A stretch of DNA of 64,000 nucleotides from Parabacteroides goldsteinii DSM 19448 = WAL 12034 (GCF_000969835.1 NZ_KQ033912.1:3247373-3311372), one strand, 5' to 3'. Positions 46,003 through 55,027 are shown, numbered from the stretch's first letter. The notes: a model not told the origin generated them from the sequence alone. Made by a program: numbers and translations.

Positions 46003-46695
46003 TCATTTTATTGTTTTTTCAATTGCCAGTACAGCGGGAACGAAGAGGTAATCTTCTACCCGGTTATGAGAAGCCAAATCCTGTTCGGTGGCAAAGATAT
46101 CGAACAGGACGCTGTTCAGCAGATAATTGTCGGGTCCGGGATAGTATTTGAGCAGGATATTTTTGAGCTCAACGATCTTCATCTCTATTTGGTCGTGCCG
46201 TTTGCGGAAAATACTGATATTGTATTTGGAGTCCTTCACGCCGTCCTGTAGATTGCGGACATAAGGAAAGACAATCTTTTCTTCGTACGACATGTGCTTA
46301 TGTACTTCATAAACATAATCGTCGAAGAATTTGGTGATGGCGAAGGCAATATCACCCGGGCAGCCGATAATCGCTTCCGTCAGTTTGCGGCGGATATGCG
46401 GGAGGCGGAAGTTCAGGAAATAATCGTGCGCATTGTGCAGATAGGTAATCAGTGAACCGACAGAGAGGCAGTTGTCGATACCGTTTATCACGGCGGGAGT
46501 CTCTTCCGTCAGGAAATTGACAACGGTCAGGAAGGTACAGCTGTCCACTTCGTTCTGCCGGCATACGTCGCCGATATTTTTCTCTCCGAATCCCAGGTCG
46601 ATGCCGAAGCGGCTCATAACGAGAACCATCGGGTAGTTCTCGCAAATCAGGTCGCTCATTTTATCTGTCTCTGTGTATTTTCCTTGTTTATACAT
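46003..46695 (-). CDS. hemerythrin-like di-iron protein, copy A
   Basis: With the start at 46695 (MYKQGKY) the protein has 230 residues, the same length as copy B. The upstream open frame to 46779 would run into the RidA-like gene. It has the same ScdA/RIC-like N-terminal part and the same iron ligand motifs: LHNAHDYFLNFRLP, HKHMSYEEKIVFPY, FRKRHDQIEMKI, LASHNRVEDYLF. In the last motif copy B has HNH where copy A has HNR. It sits between the RidA-like and LuxR genes with gaps of 25 and 10 bp. Confidence 0.9.
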   Translation of the reverse strand: MYKQGKYTETDKMSDLICENYPMVLVMSRFGIDLGFGEKNIGDVCRQNEVDSCTFLTVVNFLTEETPAVINGIDNCLSVGSLITYLHNAHDYFLNFRLPHIRRKLTEAIIGCPGDIAFAITKFFDDYVYEVHKHMSYEEKIVFPYVRNLQDGVKDSKYNISIFRKRHDQIEMKIVELKNILLKYYPGPDNYLLNSVLFDIFATEQDLASHNRVEDYLFVPAVLAIEKTIK

Positions 46696-46720
46696 AGTTG
46701 TTATTTTTAGGATGTTAAGT

Positions 46721-47872
46721 TTATAGACAGGAGTATTGCGGAAGGTCGGCCGGTATAATAGCCACGCATTCCGTTTCAATCAGCCATCCCGGACGGCATA
46801 CCGGTGCCAGTACGATAAGGTGCGGCAATTCCGGATAATGGGTACTGATATATTTCTGTACATTCTCATAGTCTGCCGGGTCGCGCAGGTAAACGATGGC
46901 CTGCATGATGTCGCCGATGGAAGCCCCGGCCTCTTCCAGTAGGGCGCTGATGTTTTCCATCATTCGACCGGTCTGTTTCAATATGTCGCCGGGATAGACA
47001 ATCTCGCCTTTATTGTCGATACTGGCTGTGCCGGACAGGAAGATATGTTTACGGTCGCCGTAGGAGACGGCGGTACCCCGTTCAAAAGTGACGCCATATT
47101 CATAGGTCGGATTGAGATGGGTGGGAGCATACAGGAACTGTATCTGTTCCGGTTGCAGGCCGTCGACGGTATAGGCATCCATTTGTACCAATACATCCGG
47201 ATCGGCATGGCGTCCTTCTATACCGGTGCTGGATATATAATGTGTCTTTTCCGTCAGGTTCTGCGTGATGAAAACTTCCTTGCGGGCTTTTACTACGCCG
47301 GCATAATTGACGTCTACATTCTGTACGAAGAACCAGGTCCGGATACAATCGGCAGCCAGGGTACAATGTTGTTCGGTCAGTTGCAACACATAATCGTTGA
47401 GTAGCAACCGGGTCTGGTATTCGGAAGTCGCTGCCTTGTTGTGTGCACCTCCGTTCCATAGGTGGCGATACCCGTTGTGGGATGCTTCAAACATTCCTGA
47501 GTTGCAGGTTTCTGTCGCCATCCCGGTTTGCAGCCAGGTCCATAAGGCTATTTTTGTGCCGTTGAGGGGTGCCTGTTGCACGATGGATAAGGCGCAGAAC
47601 GGGTTTTCACATTCCCGTTCCATCAACATATCCGCCTGGTTGGCCGCATCGCTCAGAAAGTAGCGATGGAAAACGGCTACGGCATTACCGACCTCTTTTT
47701 TAGTCACTGCGTCGTATGCTCTTTGTAAAGAATCCAACTGTTCCCCGAAAGAAAGTGAAGGGTCGGTAACGGAAAACATAATATGATATTCCGTTACCCC
47801 TCCCTTGCTTTCAAAAGAACAAATTTGAGCGTATATGGTGTTTTGTTCGTATGTTTTTGTTGTGAATGTCAT
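46721..47872 (-). CDS. RidA-fold protein of the FkbO/Hyg5 chorismatase-like family, copy A
   Basis: The protein has 383 residues and is paralogous to the product of 44135-45280 from end to end. Shared blocks include ALSIVQQAPLNGTKIALW, CIRTWFFVQNVDVNYAGVVK, YEYGVTFERGTA and APVCRPGWLIETECVAII. The RidA-like C-terminal region keeps the conserved Arg and Glu positions in the last block. It starts 21 bp after the cytochrome c lipoprotein gene, so the cassette seems attached to the iron/redox operon upstream. Substrate and reaction are not shown by sequence; chorismate conversion is inference from family resemblance. Confidence 0.75.
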   Translation of the reverse strand: MTFTTKTYEQNTIYAQICSFESKGGVTEYHIMFSVTDPSLSFGEQLDSLQRAYDAVTKKEVGNAVAVFHRYFLSDAANQADMLMERECENPFCALSIVQQAPLNGTKIALWTWLQTGMATETCNSGMFEASHNGYRHLWNGGAHNKAATSEYQTRLLLNDYVLQLTEQHCTLAADCIRTWFFVQNVDVNYAGVVKARKEVFITQNLTEKTHYISSTGIEGRHADPDVLVQMDAYTVDGLQPEQIQFLYAPTHLNPTYEYGVTFERGTAVSYGDRKHIFLSGTASIDNKGEIVYPGDILKQTGRMMENISALLEEAGASIGDIMQAIVYLRDPADYENVQKYISTHYPELPHLIVLAPVCRPGWLIETECVAIIPADLPQYSCL

Positions 47873-47893
47873 TGTCTGTTTTGTTATTCCTCA

Positions 47894-48601
47894 TTAATTA
47901 TTGGGAGCTCCTTCCTGTATCCATGTTTTTATAAGCGCGAGAATTTCTTGCTTACCTGTACTGTTGAACATATCTTTATGGATAGGATTCTCTTCCAGTA
48001 TCTCGAGTATAAAACTATTATGAGGATCACCGGGCGTTACATAGTTCATTCCTTCTTCCGAGACTGGTGCTTTAACGTTTACCAATGATTTATAAGCTGT
48101 ATTTTCCCTCAAATCGAGGTTCCCTGCTAATCCGGAACTACTCTCTCCATGGCAGGACAGACAGTTTGTCTTGAATACCTGAGACTGGATACGTTTGAAG
48201 CTTGCCAATTCTAACTCTCCAAAATTAATTTCAATATTCTCTCCATTGTTTTCAACCGGCTGGTTACAGTATGAATAGATCACTTTTTTCCCATTGCTGA
48301 TAATGGCAATATTTATGCTTTTTGTATCAGGACTCAGGTTGTTCAGTTTGACTGTCCGTTCTCTGCCGTCGATTGTCGGTTTGGAGATGCGTTTTGTCAA
48401 TAAGGGGATTTGCGTGTCTGTTCCAAAGGCTGCAAGAGATAAGTAGTTCTCTTTCGGCCAGGCATCAATCCCCTTGAAGGTTACTGTTACGGAGGCGGTT
48501 CGTCCCGAGTCGATCGTTTCGTCCGGATAAATTGTTCCTTCATCGCATCCGCAAAGCATTAGAAGAAAGGAGCAAACGAACCCTGTATATTTATTCTTCA
48601 T
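47894..48601 (-). CDS. cytochrome c-type lipoprotein, one heme
   Basis: The protein has 235 residues. Lipobox LCGC with Cys19. The middle looks like a beta domain. The C-terminal part has a single c-type heme motif, CLSCH, in the context VFKTNCLSCHGESSSGLAG, then a PGDPHNSFI(L) stretch found in planctomycete- and Bacteroidetes-type cytochrome domains, where a Met or His further on could be the second ligand. Probably an electron carrier in the periplasm. It lies 14 bp after the porin gene and 21 bp before RidA-like copy A. Confidence 0.8.
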   Translation of the reverse strand: MKNKYTGFVCSFLLMLCGCDEGTIYPDETIDSGRTASVTVTFKGIDAWPKENYLSLAAFGTDTQIPLLTKRISKPTIDGRERTVKLNNLSPDTKSINIAIISNGKKVIYSYCNQPVENNGENIEINFGELELASFKRIQSQVFKTNCLSCHGESSSGLAGNLDLRENTAYKSLVNVKAPVSEEGMNYVTPGDPHNSFILEILEENPIHKDMFNSTGKQEILALIKTWIQEGAPNN

Positions 48602-48615
48602 AATACATAAGTTTA

Positions 48616-49851
48616 TTAGAACGTAAACTGTAACATTGCTGTTGCCGAATGGCGTGCGATACCGATACCGTCTTCGTCGCGGTCACCTTGGGTGGCGTGT
48701 CCGGTACGTCCCATATACTGGTACATGACCTGCAATTTCAGGTTATTGTTGAAAAAGTAATAGTTCATTCCTATTGCCGGCATATTTAACAAACCACCGT
48801 CATCTGTAGCATTGCGGTCGAATACGTCATATCTCAATGCCCCCTGCAGTTTCGGTGTAATAAAGTATCCCGCCTGTGCATAAGCTCCCCAGAAATTTTT
48901 ATCCGGTTTTTGCATGATTTTAGTAAAATGCATATTCATGAAGTAACCTTCCGCAGCAAAATACCAGCGGTTTTTGATCCAGGTAAATTCCAGTCCTACA
49001 CGGGTATCGCTGGCGGACAAAAATTCGGCTTCAGCGTTGTAAGAGGCAGAAACTGCGATAGACATCTTATCATCATTCAGATTTTCCGGTGAACCTTGGG
49101 AGTTCGGCATCTCTCCTTTCGGCATAAAGGCAAGACGGCCGGAGTAGAGTAGGGATGGTAACCATTCGTGATCATCGCAATTCGTCTTTGTCGCTGTATT
49201 GACATCGATGCCGGTGCCATTGAATATACCTACCTGATATTCCCATTTATTATTGACTAATCCGTGTACCATGACACCCAGGTCGAAACCAGTCGACATG
49301 CTCGGTATCACATAATTGAGGTCATAAGGAAGTAAGATGGATCGCGTGGCCGAATAAGGTAATACGGGAAACAACGTTTCTCCCAATGTGCTTAGATAAG
49401 CGTGCATAAACGGTGTTTTGAATTTACCGGCGCGGATACGGAAAGATTCTTTTATAGCAATGTCGAACCATGCCTGCTGCAATAGTGCACCACCACTTTT
49501 GGCCGGATTCAATGATAAGTTGAAAGTAACTTTGTTGAATGCCTTCCCTGTAAAACCGAGGATGGCATTAGGTATGGCAAAACCAGAGTTCGCCACATTT
49601 TTAGCATAATGGCTTTCCAGTCCTTGGTCGTCATATCGGTTATAGGTTGCACTAGCCTGTACAAGGGCATAAGGTTTGAACAGGAAATCACCAGCTTTTG
49701 TCGAAAAAGAGAACCCTTTCTTACCTGCCAAAGAGACCACATCGTTTTCTACGTATTTGTCGTCAATTTCTTTTTTAGTAGTATCTTGTGCTTGTATCTG
49801 AATTGTTGCAGATAATAATGCTGCTGTCAACGCGATATATAATTTTTTCAT
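48616..49851 (-). CDS. outer membrane porin of the iron/redox operon
   Basis: With the start at 49851 (MKKLYIAL) the protein has 411 residues and a clean signal peptide (cut at IQAQ near 21). The earlier open frame overlaps the upstream gene. It is a beta-barrel resembling OprP-type or general porins (LFKPYALVQASATYNRYDDQG, a long run of amphipathic strands, final strand ATAMLQFTF). It follows the di-heme protein gene by 19 bp. Substrate unknown; the setting suggests iron or another metal ion or its chelate. Confidence 0.78.
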   Translation of the reverse strand: MKKLYIALTAALLSATIQIQAQDTTKKEIDDKYVENDVVSLAGKKGFSFSTKAGDFLFKPYALVQASATYNRYDDQGLESHYAKNVANSGFAIPNAILGFTGKAFNKVTFNLSLNPAKSGGALLQQAWFDIAIKESFRIRAGKFKTPFMHAYLSTLGETLFPVLPYSATRSILLPYDLNYVIPSMSTGFDLGVMVHGLVNNKWEYQVGIFNGTGIDVNTATKTNCDDHEWLPSLLYSGRLAFMPKGEMPNSQGSPENLNDDKMSIAVSASYNAEAEFLSASDTRVGLEFTWIKNRWYFAAEGYFMNMHFTKIMQKPDKNFWGAYAQAGYFITPKLQGALRYDVFDRNATDDGGLLNMPAIGMNYYFFNNNLKLQVMYQYMGRTGHATQGDRDEDGIGIARHSATAMLQFTF

Positions 49852-49870
49852 TTCAATTTGTTTGACTTGT

Positions 49871-51277
49871 TTATAAACTTTGAAGAAATTTAATAAGAGC
49901 TTCACGGTCATCTTTACTCATACGGGCGAATAATGTGCGGGATGCGGCTCCTTCGCCGCCATGCCACATGATGGCTTCCGTCAGGTTGCGTGCCCGTCCG
50001 TCGTGCAGAAAATAGCTATGACCGTTGACCACTTCCTGTAATCCCAGTCCCCATAACGGTGTAGTACGCCATTCGTTGCCGTTTGCTATTCCGCTTGGAT
50101 AATCGTCACCCAGTTCCACTCCCATATCGTGAAGCAAATAGTCCGAATAGGGGTGAATGATTTGATTGCCGAGTTGAGGAAGTTCTGTATTGTTGAGCAA
50201 GACGGTTCCTCGTGGCCGTGTCTTTAGGGTGGTTACATGGCAAAGGTGGCATTTAGCCTGATAAAATAGTTGCTCTCCTTTTTTTACAGTAGCGTCATTA
50301 ATGTTGCGACGTGCCGGTACACCTAAAGTTTGCAAATATAAGTCTACATCTTCCATATCTTCAGTCGATACCTGTACTCCCGACATGGCAAATCCCATCA
50401 TATTACTTTGTCCTTCGCCTACTTCATGCGGGAAACGGTCGTTTGTTACACCCAGGTCTGAAGAAAAACCGAGTTCAACAGTCAGATCCTGATGGTTTGC
50501 CTTGTTTCCGGAAAGACCGATCTGTTTTTTTCCTTTTTCCGTTACATAATTGAGTCGTCCGCTAATACCATATTCCGGATAATTACTTTTTGCTGCAATT
50601 TGTTTCAGTAAATCCAGATCGAGCGCCATCATTTGTCCCATTCCAACATGGCGTAGAGGTTGGCGGACAGATATGCGTATATCCGACATCGGGATACTGT
50701 CGGCGTACCATTCTGTGACCTGATAGTGAGGCGTCATCAATTCGTATTCTTCGCCATCAGGAAATTTGTATTTTTGTACGGATGTCGTTATTTTGAGGCG
50801 TCCTTCCGGCTTTGTACCATAAATGGCCTGGTCGTGTAAGACACGCCCGTAGTCGGGGTAGTAACCCCCACTTTTGCGGGAGATGTAAATCAGCATCGAA
50901 GAAAAACCGGCTCCTGACCCGCCATCTGCTATGGCAGGACGTGTTCTACCGGTACTTTTGTGGCAGCTTCCACAGGAATATCCGGCATATAGCGGACCTA
51001 AGCCACCTCCGGATACATTTTCTACACCACGTGCGTCGTCATATAGTCCGTCACCGCTGTTAAAACGTTTTTCCAGTTCTCCTGTCACCCACTCGGATTG
51101 AGAGTCATAGGCGTCCGGCGCACTGGAAAAAATGGTAGAGATACCGGCAGAGAGTTCTTCGGGAGATGCTGTCTGCCCATTCGGTTTTTTGACTAGCCAG
51201 TTCTCGATATCTTCCGTTTCACAACTGCAAAGCAAACATCCGATAATAGAGAAATATATGAGTAATCTCTGTTTCAT
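49871..51277 (-). CDS. di-heme oxidoreductase/peroxidase-like lipoprotein (DUF1111)
   Basis: With the start at 51277 (MKQRLL) the protein has 468 residues. Lipobox CLLCSC with Cys19. Two c-type heme sites are visible: CGSCH at 102-106 and CHLCH near 345. The overall pattern (FNSGDGLYDDARGVENVSGGGLGPLYAGYSCGSCH, DMGVELGDDYPSG, TTPLWGLGL, FLHDGRARNLTEAIMWHGGE) is that of the DUF1111 di-heme family. These genes often lie beside imelysin genes in other bacteria, as here, and are thought to work in iron or thiol redox chemistry. The heme architecture is certain, the reaction is not. Confidence 0.9.
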   Translation of the reverse strand: MKQRLLIYFSIIGCLLCSCETEDIENWLVKKPNGQTASPEELSAGISTIFSSAPDAYDSQSEWVTGELEKRFNSGDGLYDDARGVENVSGGGLGPLYAGYSCGSCHKSTGRTRPAIADGGSGAGFSSMLIYISRKSGGYYPDYGRVLHDQAIYGTKPEGRLKITTSVQKYKFPDGEEYELMTPHYQVTEWYADSIPMSDIRISVRQPLRHVGMGQMMALDLDLLKQIAAKSNYPEYGISGRLNYVTEKGKKQIGLSGNKANHQDLTVELGFSSDLGVTNDRFPHEVGEGQSNMMGFAMSGVQVSTEDMEDVDLYLQTLGVPARRNINDATVKKGEQLFYQAKCHLCHVTTLKTRPRGTVLLNNTELPQLGNQIIHPYSDYLLHDMGVELGDDYPSGIANGNEWRTTPLWGLGLQEVVNGHSYFLHDGRARNLTEAIMWHGGEGAASRTLFARMSKDDREALIKFLQSL

Positions 51278-51369
51278 TTTATTGGTTATTGATATATAGC
51301 TTAAATGCAAAAGGGGGGAGGAACCTTTTTGTTATAAGGTTCCTTCCCGATACTTATATTATGTTTGTG

Positions 51370-52596
51370 TTATTCAGCAGAAAGCTTGGCACGGATTTTT
51401 CCTAATCCGTTTGTCAATTCCTTGCATGCATCCGTCGCAGCCTTGATTTCTGTTTCAGCTCCCAGATTGTTACGGAATGGACGTGGCATATCTTCTATCG
51501 CTTCAATTGTTTTGTCGATCTGTACAACCATCAAGCTATCCAATGTCGGGTTTATAACCTTGACCAACGCATGCAGACTATTGGTACTTGCATTCTCTTT
51601 ATCCAGGTCACGGCCTCCGAAGTATGAGTTTTTGATGCTGACAATATTGTTTGCATAGTCATCGATAGAATTCCAGCTATACCATGATTCTACGGCTAAT
51701 ACTCCCGGGTTGTTCGGGTCAGATGCATCTTTGTTACTCTCATTCCATTTATCAACAGGATCTTGAATTTTAGCTGTTCCCACTTCATTAGAAATTCCAG
51801 CCATTCCGTTATTTCCGTTTAGTATTGTTTCAATAGCCTGGTAAATAGAACTTAACCCAGTATAAGCAGAAGTCCCGTCATGTTTTTTCATCGCTTCCCC
51901 GTAAGAAGTTGGTACGTTGATATCTCCTAAACCTTTGTCCCATCCATTATATAATGCTGTAACATCTTTCAGCATGTGTTTAGATACAATTTGAAGATAT
52001 TTCTTTTCATTGTCACTGAAAGGTGATTTCGATATTTGACGGGGATCGCCGTTATCGAACAACATTCTTTCTGCTGTGTGGAAGCCACGAAGGTTTTGAG
52101 GAGCATCGGCAGGTGCGTCTTCGTCGTCATCAACATCACCATCTACATTACTAAAATCTCCGGACTCTATAATTTTATCAATCCCATTTTTATCCAATGG
52201 CCAGCTATCCAAGCTTGGATCATACAAACCTTTATCTGCGACACCGAAAAGAAAAGCTTCCGATTGTTCCCAAGGCACACGGGCAGCACGCCAGGCGGTA
52301 CATGCATCGGAGAGGTCATTTTGACTATTAGATGCTACGAATTTGTCTACGGCAGCAGTATAAGCAGTCATTTTGTCTAATAAATCCTTATAAGTCGGTA
52401 ATACAACATGATCTACGTATTGTGTAACAGTCGCACTCATTTGTGCTTCTGTCGGTTTTGTACCTGTGTCATTAGGCAAGAGGTCAAAAGTCCATCCCTG
52501 AGCATTGTTATCGGGATCGTCGTCACTGCAAGAAAAGAAACTCAATGAAACTCCCATTAATAAGATGGGAAATAATGTACTCTTTTTCATTTTCAA
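51370..52596 (-). CDS. imelysin-family (M75-like) lipoprotein
   Basis: The protein has 408 residues. Lipobox SFFSC-S, then an Asp-rich linker. The imelysin GxHxxE motif is GFHTAE, with His173 and Glu176, preceded by the WRAARVPWEQSEAFLFG helix typical of the family. A very acidic insert (about 150-165, DGDVDDDEDAPAD) precedes the motif. Imelysins (IrpA, EfeO-like) are iron-regulated envelope proteins linked to iron uptake; a peptidase role is doubtful. It lies between a porin and the di-heme protein. It could also start at codon 3, also Met. Confidence 0.92.
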   Translation of the reverse strand: MKMKKSTLFPILLMGVSLSFFSCSDDDPDNNAQGWTFDLLPNDTGTKPTEAQMSATVTQYVDHVVLPTYKDLLDKMTAYTAAVDKFVASNSQNDLSDACTAWRAARVPWEQSEAFLFGVADKGLYDPSLDSWPLDKNGIDKIIESGDFSNVDGDVDDDEDAPADAPQNLRGFHTAERMLFDNGDPRQISKSPFSDNEKKYLQIVSKHMLKDVTALYNGWDKGLGDINVPTSYGEAMKKHDGTSAYTGLSSIYQAIETILNGNNGMAGISNEVGTAKIQDPVDKWNESNKDASDPNNPGVLAVESWYSWNSIDDYANNIVSIKNSYFGGRDLDKENASTNSLHALVKVINPTLDSLMVVQIDKTIEAIEDMPRPFRNNLGAETEIKAATDACKELTNGLGKIRAKLSAE

Positions 52597-52625
52597 ATTC
52601 TATTATAAATTTATATTTTCTCTTT

Positions 52626-53939
52626 TTATTTTTTTATGAACCAGCCTATATAAGCAATGCCTATAGATGCCATGTTCTGGCTGTTGTAATCGCCTCCACC
52701 TACAATTTTGTGGGTATAGTCTGCTTTTATAACCAGATTGGGGAGTGCATAATAATTTAAACCTGCCGTTATAAGGCTCTTTTCCAGACGTTTGTCTGCG
52801 ACTTTGACATTGCCTCCTTTTTCCATCTTGTACATGGGACTGTAAAATTCGTAACGTACAAACGGATAAATCTTAGGTGCTTTTTTTCCACAGAAAGAAC
52901 CAATGTTATAGCCTACTTCACCTCCATAGCTTATGGCATTTTTGGCTACGGTTGATTTGGGATAACCGGAAGCATTGGAAGAACCATTGTTTATACTGGT
53001 CAATGCATCACTGTCCTCCAGATTGCCATATATGATGTTGGCGCGAGCAATCAAACTGTTATTCACGCTCTTGTATTGGGCATCTGCCGAAAATATCGTA
53101 ACCGGGAATTTATACTTACTGTTTCTTGTGGGTTTGGTTCCGTTTTTAGCCATTTGGTCGTAATAGAAAGAGGCTCCGACGCGTAGTCCCTGGAATGCCT
53201 TTACTCCATTATAGTTGACGCGTGCTACAAATGCCGGGCTTGTGAAATTGCTGATTTCGAAAGCGCCCTGAGTCGCTTTTCCTGCCCAGTTTTCTGTGCG
53301 GAAAGCCTGCGGGTCAAGACCGGAAACCAATTGTAATTCATAGTCGAAATTACCTAAGTCACCAAACAGGGCAACTCCTGTTTCATGCCAGGTGGAAGGC
53401 AGGATGGTCGTTTCACCCTCGGGACGATATACCCCGAAGAAATTCAAAGGTTCATGATGCGCATTCGTTAATCCGACAGGAACGATCATGTGACCGAAGC
53501 GGAAATTTAAATGTTTATTCATTAAATAAGAAATATGAAATTGTTCGAGAGCTACTTCACCGCCCTTTTCAATTTCTGTTTCATATTCCCCATTTTCTTC
53601 TTTCCATTCGATTTCCCGGGCAGCTCCGGTGCCTCCGTATTCAAATTCGATTTCGGAACTTAACACCCATTTGGAGGAAAACTTGTAGTCAAACGCTAAA
53701 ATAAAACGAGGTATGGATATTTCTCCTCTGTTTCTTTTTGCTGTTCCGTTGGCTGTTGTCCAATTCCAATCGTAATCTAAGTAACTGGCAGCCATCTCCC
53801 CATAACCTCCGAAACGAAACTTTTGATAATCATCGTAGACCTCTTTTGCTTTAACGGTAGAGTTCATCTCGCTTTCTTGAGCTAAAACCGGGCAGCAAAC
53901 ACATATCGCTAACGTTAGGAAATTCACTAATCTTTTCAT
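52626..53939 (-). CDS. outer membrane porin, first gene of the iron/redox operon
   Basis: The protein has 437 residues with a signal peptide (cut at VLAQ near 21). The mature start FRFGGYGEMAASYLDYDW and HLNFRFGHMIVPVGLTNAHHEP are typical of OprO/P-like Bacteroidetes porins. The final strand ends GWFIKK. It probably brings the operon substrate across the outer membrane. A good promoter lies 20 bp upstream, and the imelysin gene follows after 29 bp. Confidence 0.83.
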   Translation of the reverse strand: MKRLVNFLTLAICVCCPVLAQESEMNSTVKAKEVYDDYQKFRFGGYGEMAASYLDYDWNWTTANGTAKRNRGEISIPRFILAFDYKFSSKWVLSSEIEFEYGGTGAAREIEWKEENGEYETEIEKGGEVALEQFHISYLMNKHLNFRFGHMIVPVGLTNAHHEPLNFFGVYRPEGETTILPSTWHETGVALFGDLGNFDYELQLVSGLDPQAFRTENWAGKATQGAFEISNFTSPAFVARVNYNGVKAFQGLRVGASFYYDQMAKNGTKPTRNSKYKFPVTIFSADAQYKSVNNSLIARANIIYGNLEDSDALTSINNGSSNASGYPKSTVAKNAISYGGEVGYNIGSFCGKKAPKIYPFVRYEFYSPMYKMEKGGNVKVADKRLEKSLITAGLNYYALPNLVIKADYTHKIVGGGDYNSQNMASIGIAYIGWFIKK

Positions 53940-53958
53940 GCCTTTTTAAAATTTTTGG

Positions 53959-53988
53959 CAAAATTAGCTTGTGTGGGAAGCCTGCGCA
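53959..53988 (-). promoter_or_regulatory. promoter of the porin-imelysin operon
   Basis: On the minus strand TTG (53988-53986) is followed by 19 bp and then TAATTTTG (53966-53959), a match to TAnnTTTG. The rest of the 347-bp gap to 54287 holds the nested inverted repeat at 54100-54199 and the promoter of the HU gene. Confidence 0.7.
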
Positions 53989-54099
53989 ATCGCATATAGT
54001 AGGTAAAAAGTGGTTGAGCTTACCTAGTTGTAGGTATTTGTTAGGTTTATTTGAGGGCGTACTATTCAATTCTTATTTCTATATTTGTTCGTTTAAAAT

Positions 54100-54199
54100 A
54101 AAAAATCGTTCGACAATCATTCTTTATGCATTTAACAGCTATCGAATAATCATTCGACAATTGTCGAACGAATAAAGAATGATTGTCGAATGATTTTTT
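54100..54199. repeat. nested inverted repeat with mutually exclusive pairings
   Basis: The 28-base arm 54100-54127 is repeated inverted at 54172-54199 with one mismatch. The space between holds a perfect 16-bp palindrome, TTCGACAATTGTCGAA (54153-54168), made of the same core as the arms. The motif TTCGACAAT thus occurs four times, twice per strand. The outer arms end in A and T runs. As RNA, the palindrome halves could pair with the arms instead of with each other, as in an attenuator. As DNA it could be a repressor site set between divergent promoters. Confidence 0.85.
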
Positions 54200-54255
54200 T
54201 TCTAGAAGCGAAATTTATTTTTAGAAGTATTTCGATTTATCAGGGAGAAACAAGT

Positions 54256-54263
54256 TATATTTG
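54256..54263 (+). promoter_or_regulatory. -7 box of the HU-family gene
   Basis: TATATTTG matches TAnnTTTG and lies 23 bp before the ATG at 54287. TTTCG at the -33 position is a weak partner. Confidence 0.6.
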
Positions 54264-54286
54264 AACAATTAATATCAATATAACCT

Positions 54287-54916
54287 ATGATCACACAATA
54301 CGACCTGTATGAAACACCTTCACCCAAAGGGGAAGACGGTAAAAAATCGCTGCATGCCCGTGTTTGTCCGAAAAAGACTTACACCAGTCAAGAGTTTGTA
54401 GAACATGTGGCAGCCTTTGAACATCTGCCGAAGAATCAGATTGGCGGGGCACTTGCTGCCATTGTCGACGACCTTTGTTATCTGCTTGCCGATGGAAACA
54501 TTGTGGAATTAGGTGATCTTGGATTTTTTTCTACTTCATTGAAGTGCCTGAAGGATACGGATGACGATGAGGATGAAATCAAACCGAAATCGATCGCTTT
54601 TCAAAATGTACATCTGAGAATCAGCAGTGAATTCCGAAAAAGAATCAAACATGAGATGAAGTTTCAACGCGTGCATTCCCTTACGCGGAGACAAAAAATT
54701 GTCAATTCTACCGTGAAAGAGCGGATGAAAAAAATGGTCTCTTTCCTCAAAATAAACATTTGTATTACCCGAAAGGAATATATAGGACTGGTCGGATTGA
54801 CACCTTACGAGGCGATGAATGAACTGAACGATTTTATCAGCCAGGGTCTTCTTCGCCGTCGCGGGGCGGGCAGGTCTGTGGTATATGTTGCGGGGGAAAA
54901 TCTGAAGGTAGAATAA
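54287..54916 (+). CDS. HU-family DNA-binding protein with extra C-terminal winged-helix-like region
   Basis: The protein has 209 residues. The first 125 have the Bacteroidales histone-like HU form (LHARVCPKKTYTSQEFVEHVAAFEHLP, then ALAAIVDDLCYLLADGNIVELGDLGFF), with an acidic insert DTDDDEDE in the DNA arm region. The last 70 (KINICITRKEYIGLVGLTPYEAMNELNDFISQGLLRRRGAGRSVVYV) look like a small winged-helix unit. It is probably a nucleoid or regulatory protein. It stands alone, divergent from the porin-imelysin operon and downstream of the nested inverted repeat. Confidence 0.88.
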   Translation: MITQYDLYETPSPKGEDGKKSLHARVCPKKTYTSQEFVEHVAAFEHLPKNQIGGALAAIVDDLCYLLADGNIVELGDLGFFSTSLKCLKDTDDDEDEIKPKSIAFQNVHLRISSEFRKRIKHEMKFQRVHSLTRRQKIVNSTVKERMKKMVSFLKINICITRKEYIGLVGLTPYEAMNELNDFISQGLLRRRGAGRSVVYVAGENLKVE

Positions 54917-54982
54917 TTATATAGGTAATATTTTACCCTGTAATCCCTATTTATGGTTAGAAATGAGCTCGTTTTACATATA

Positions 54983-55021
54983 AATAGGTATTGCCTGTGC
55001 CTTTCCGTGGTTTTACCTTTG
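54983..55021 (+). promoter_or_regulatory. promoter of small RNA candidate 1
   Basis: AATAGGTATTG (54983-54993), a 20-bp spacer, then TACCTTTG (55014-55021). The promoter of candidate 2 has the same upstream 11-mer and the same spacing. Confidence 0.75.
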
Positions 55022-55027
55022 CCGTAT

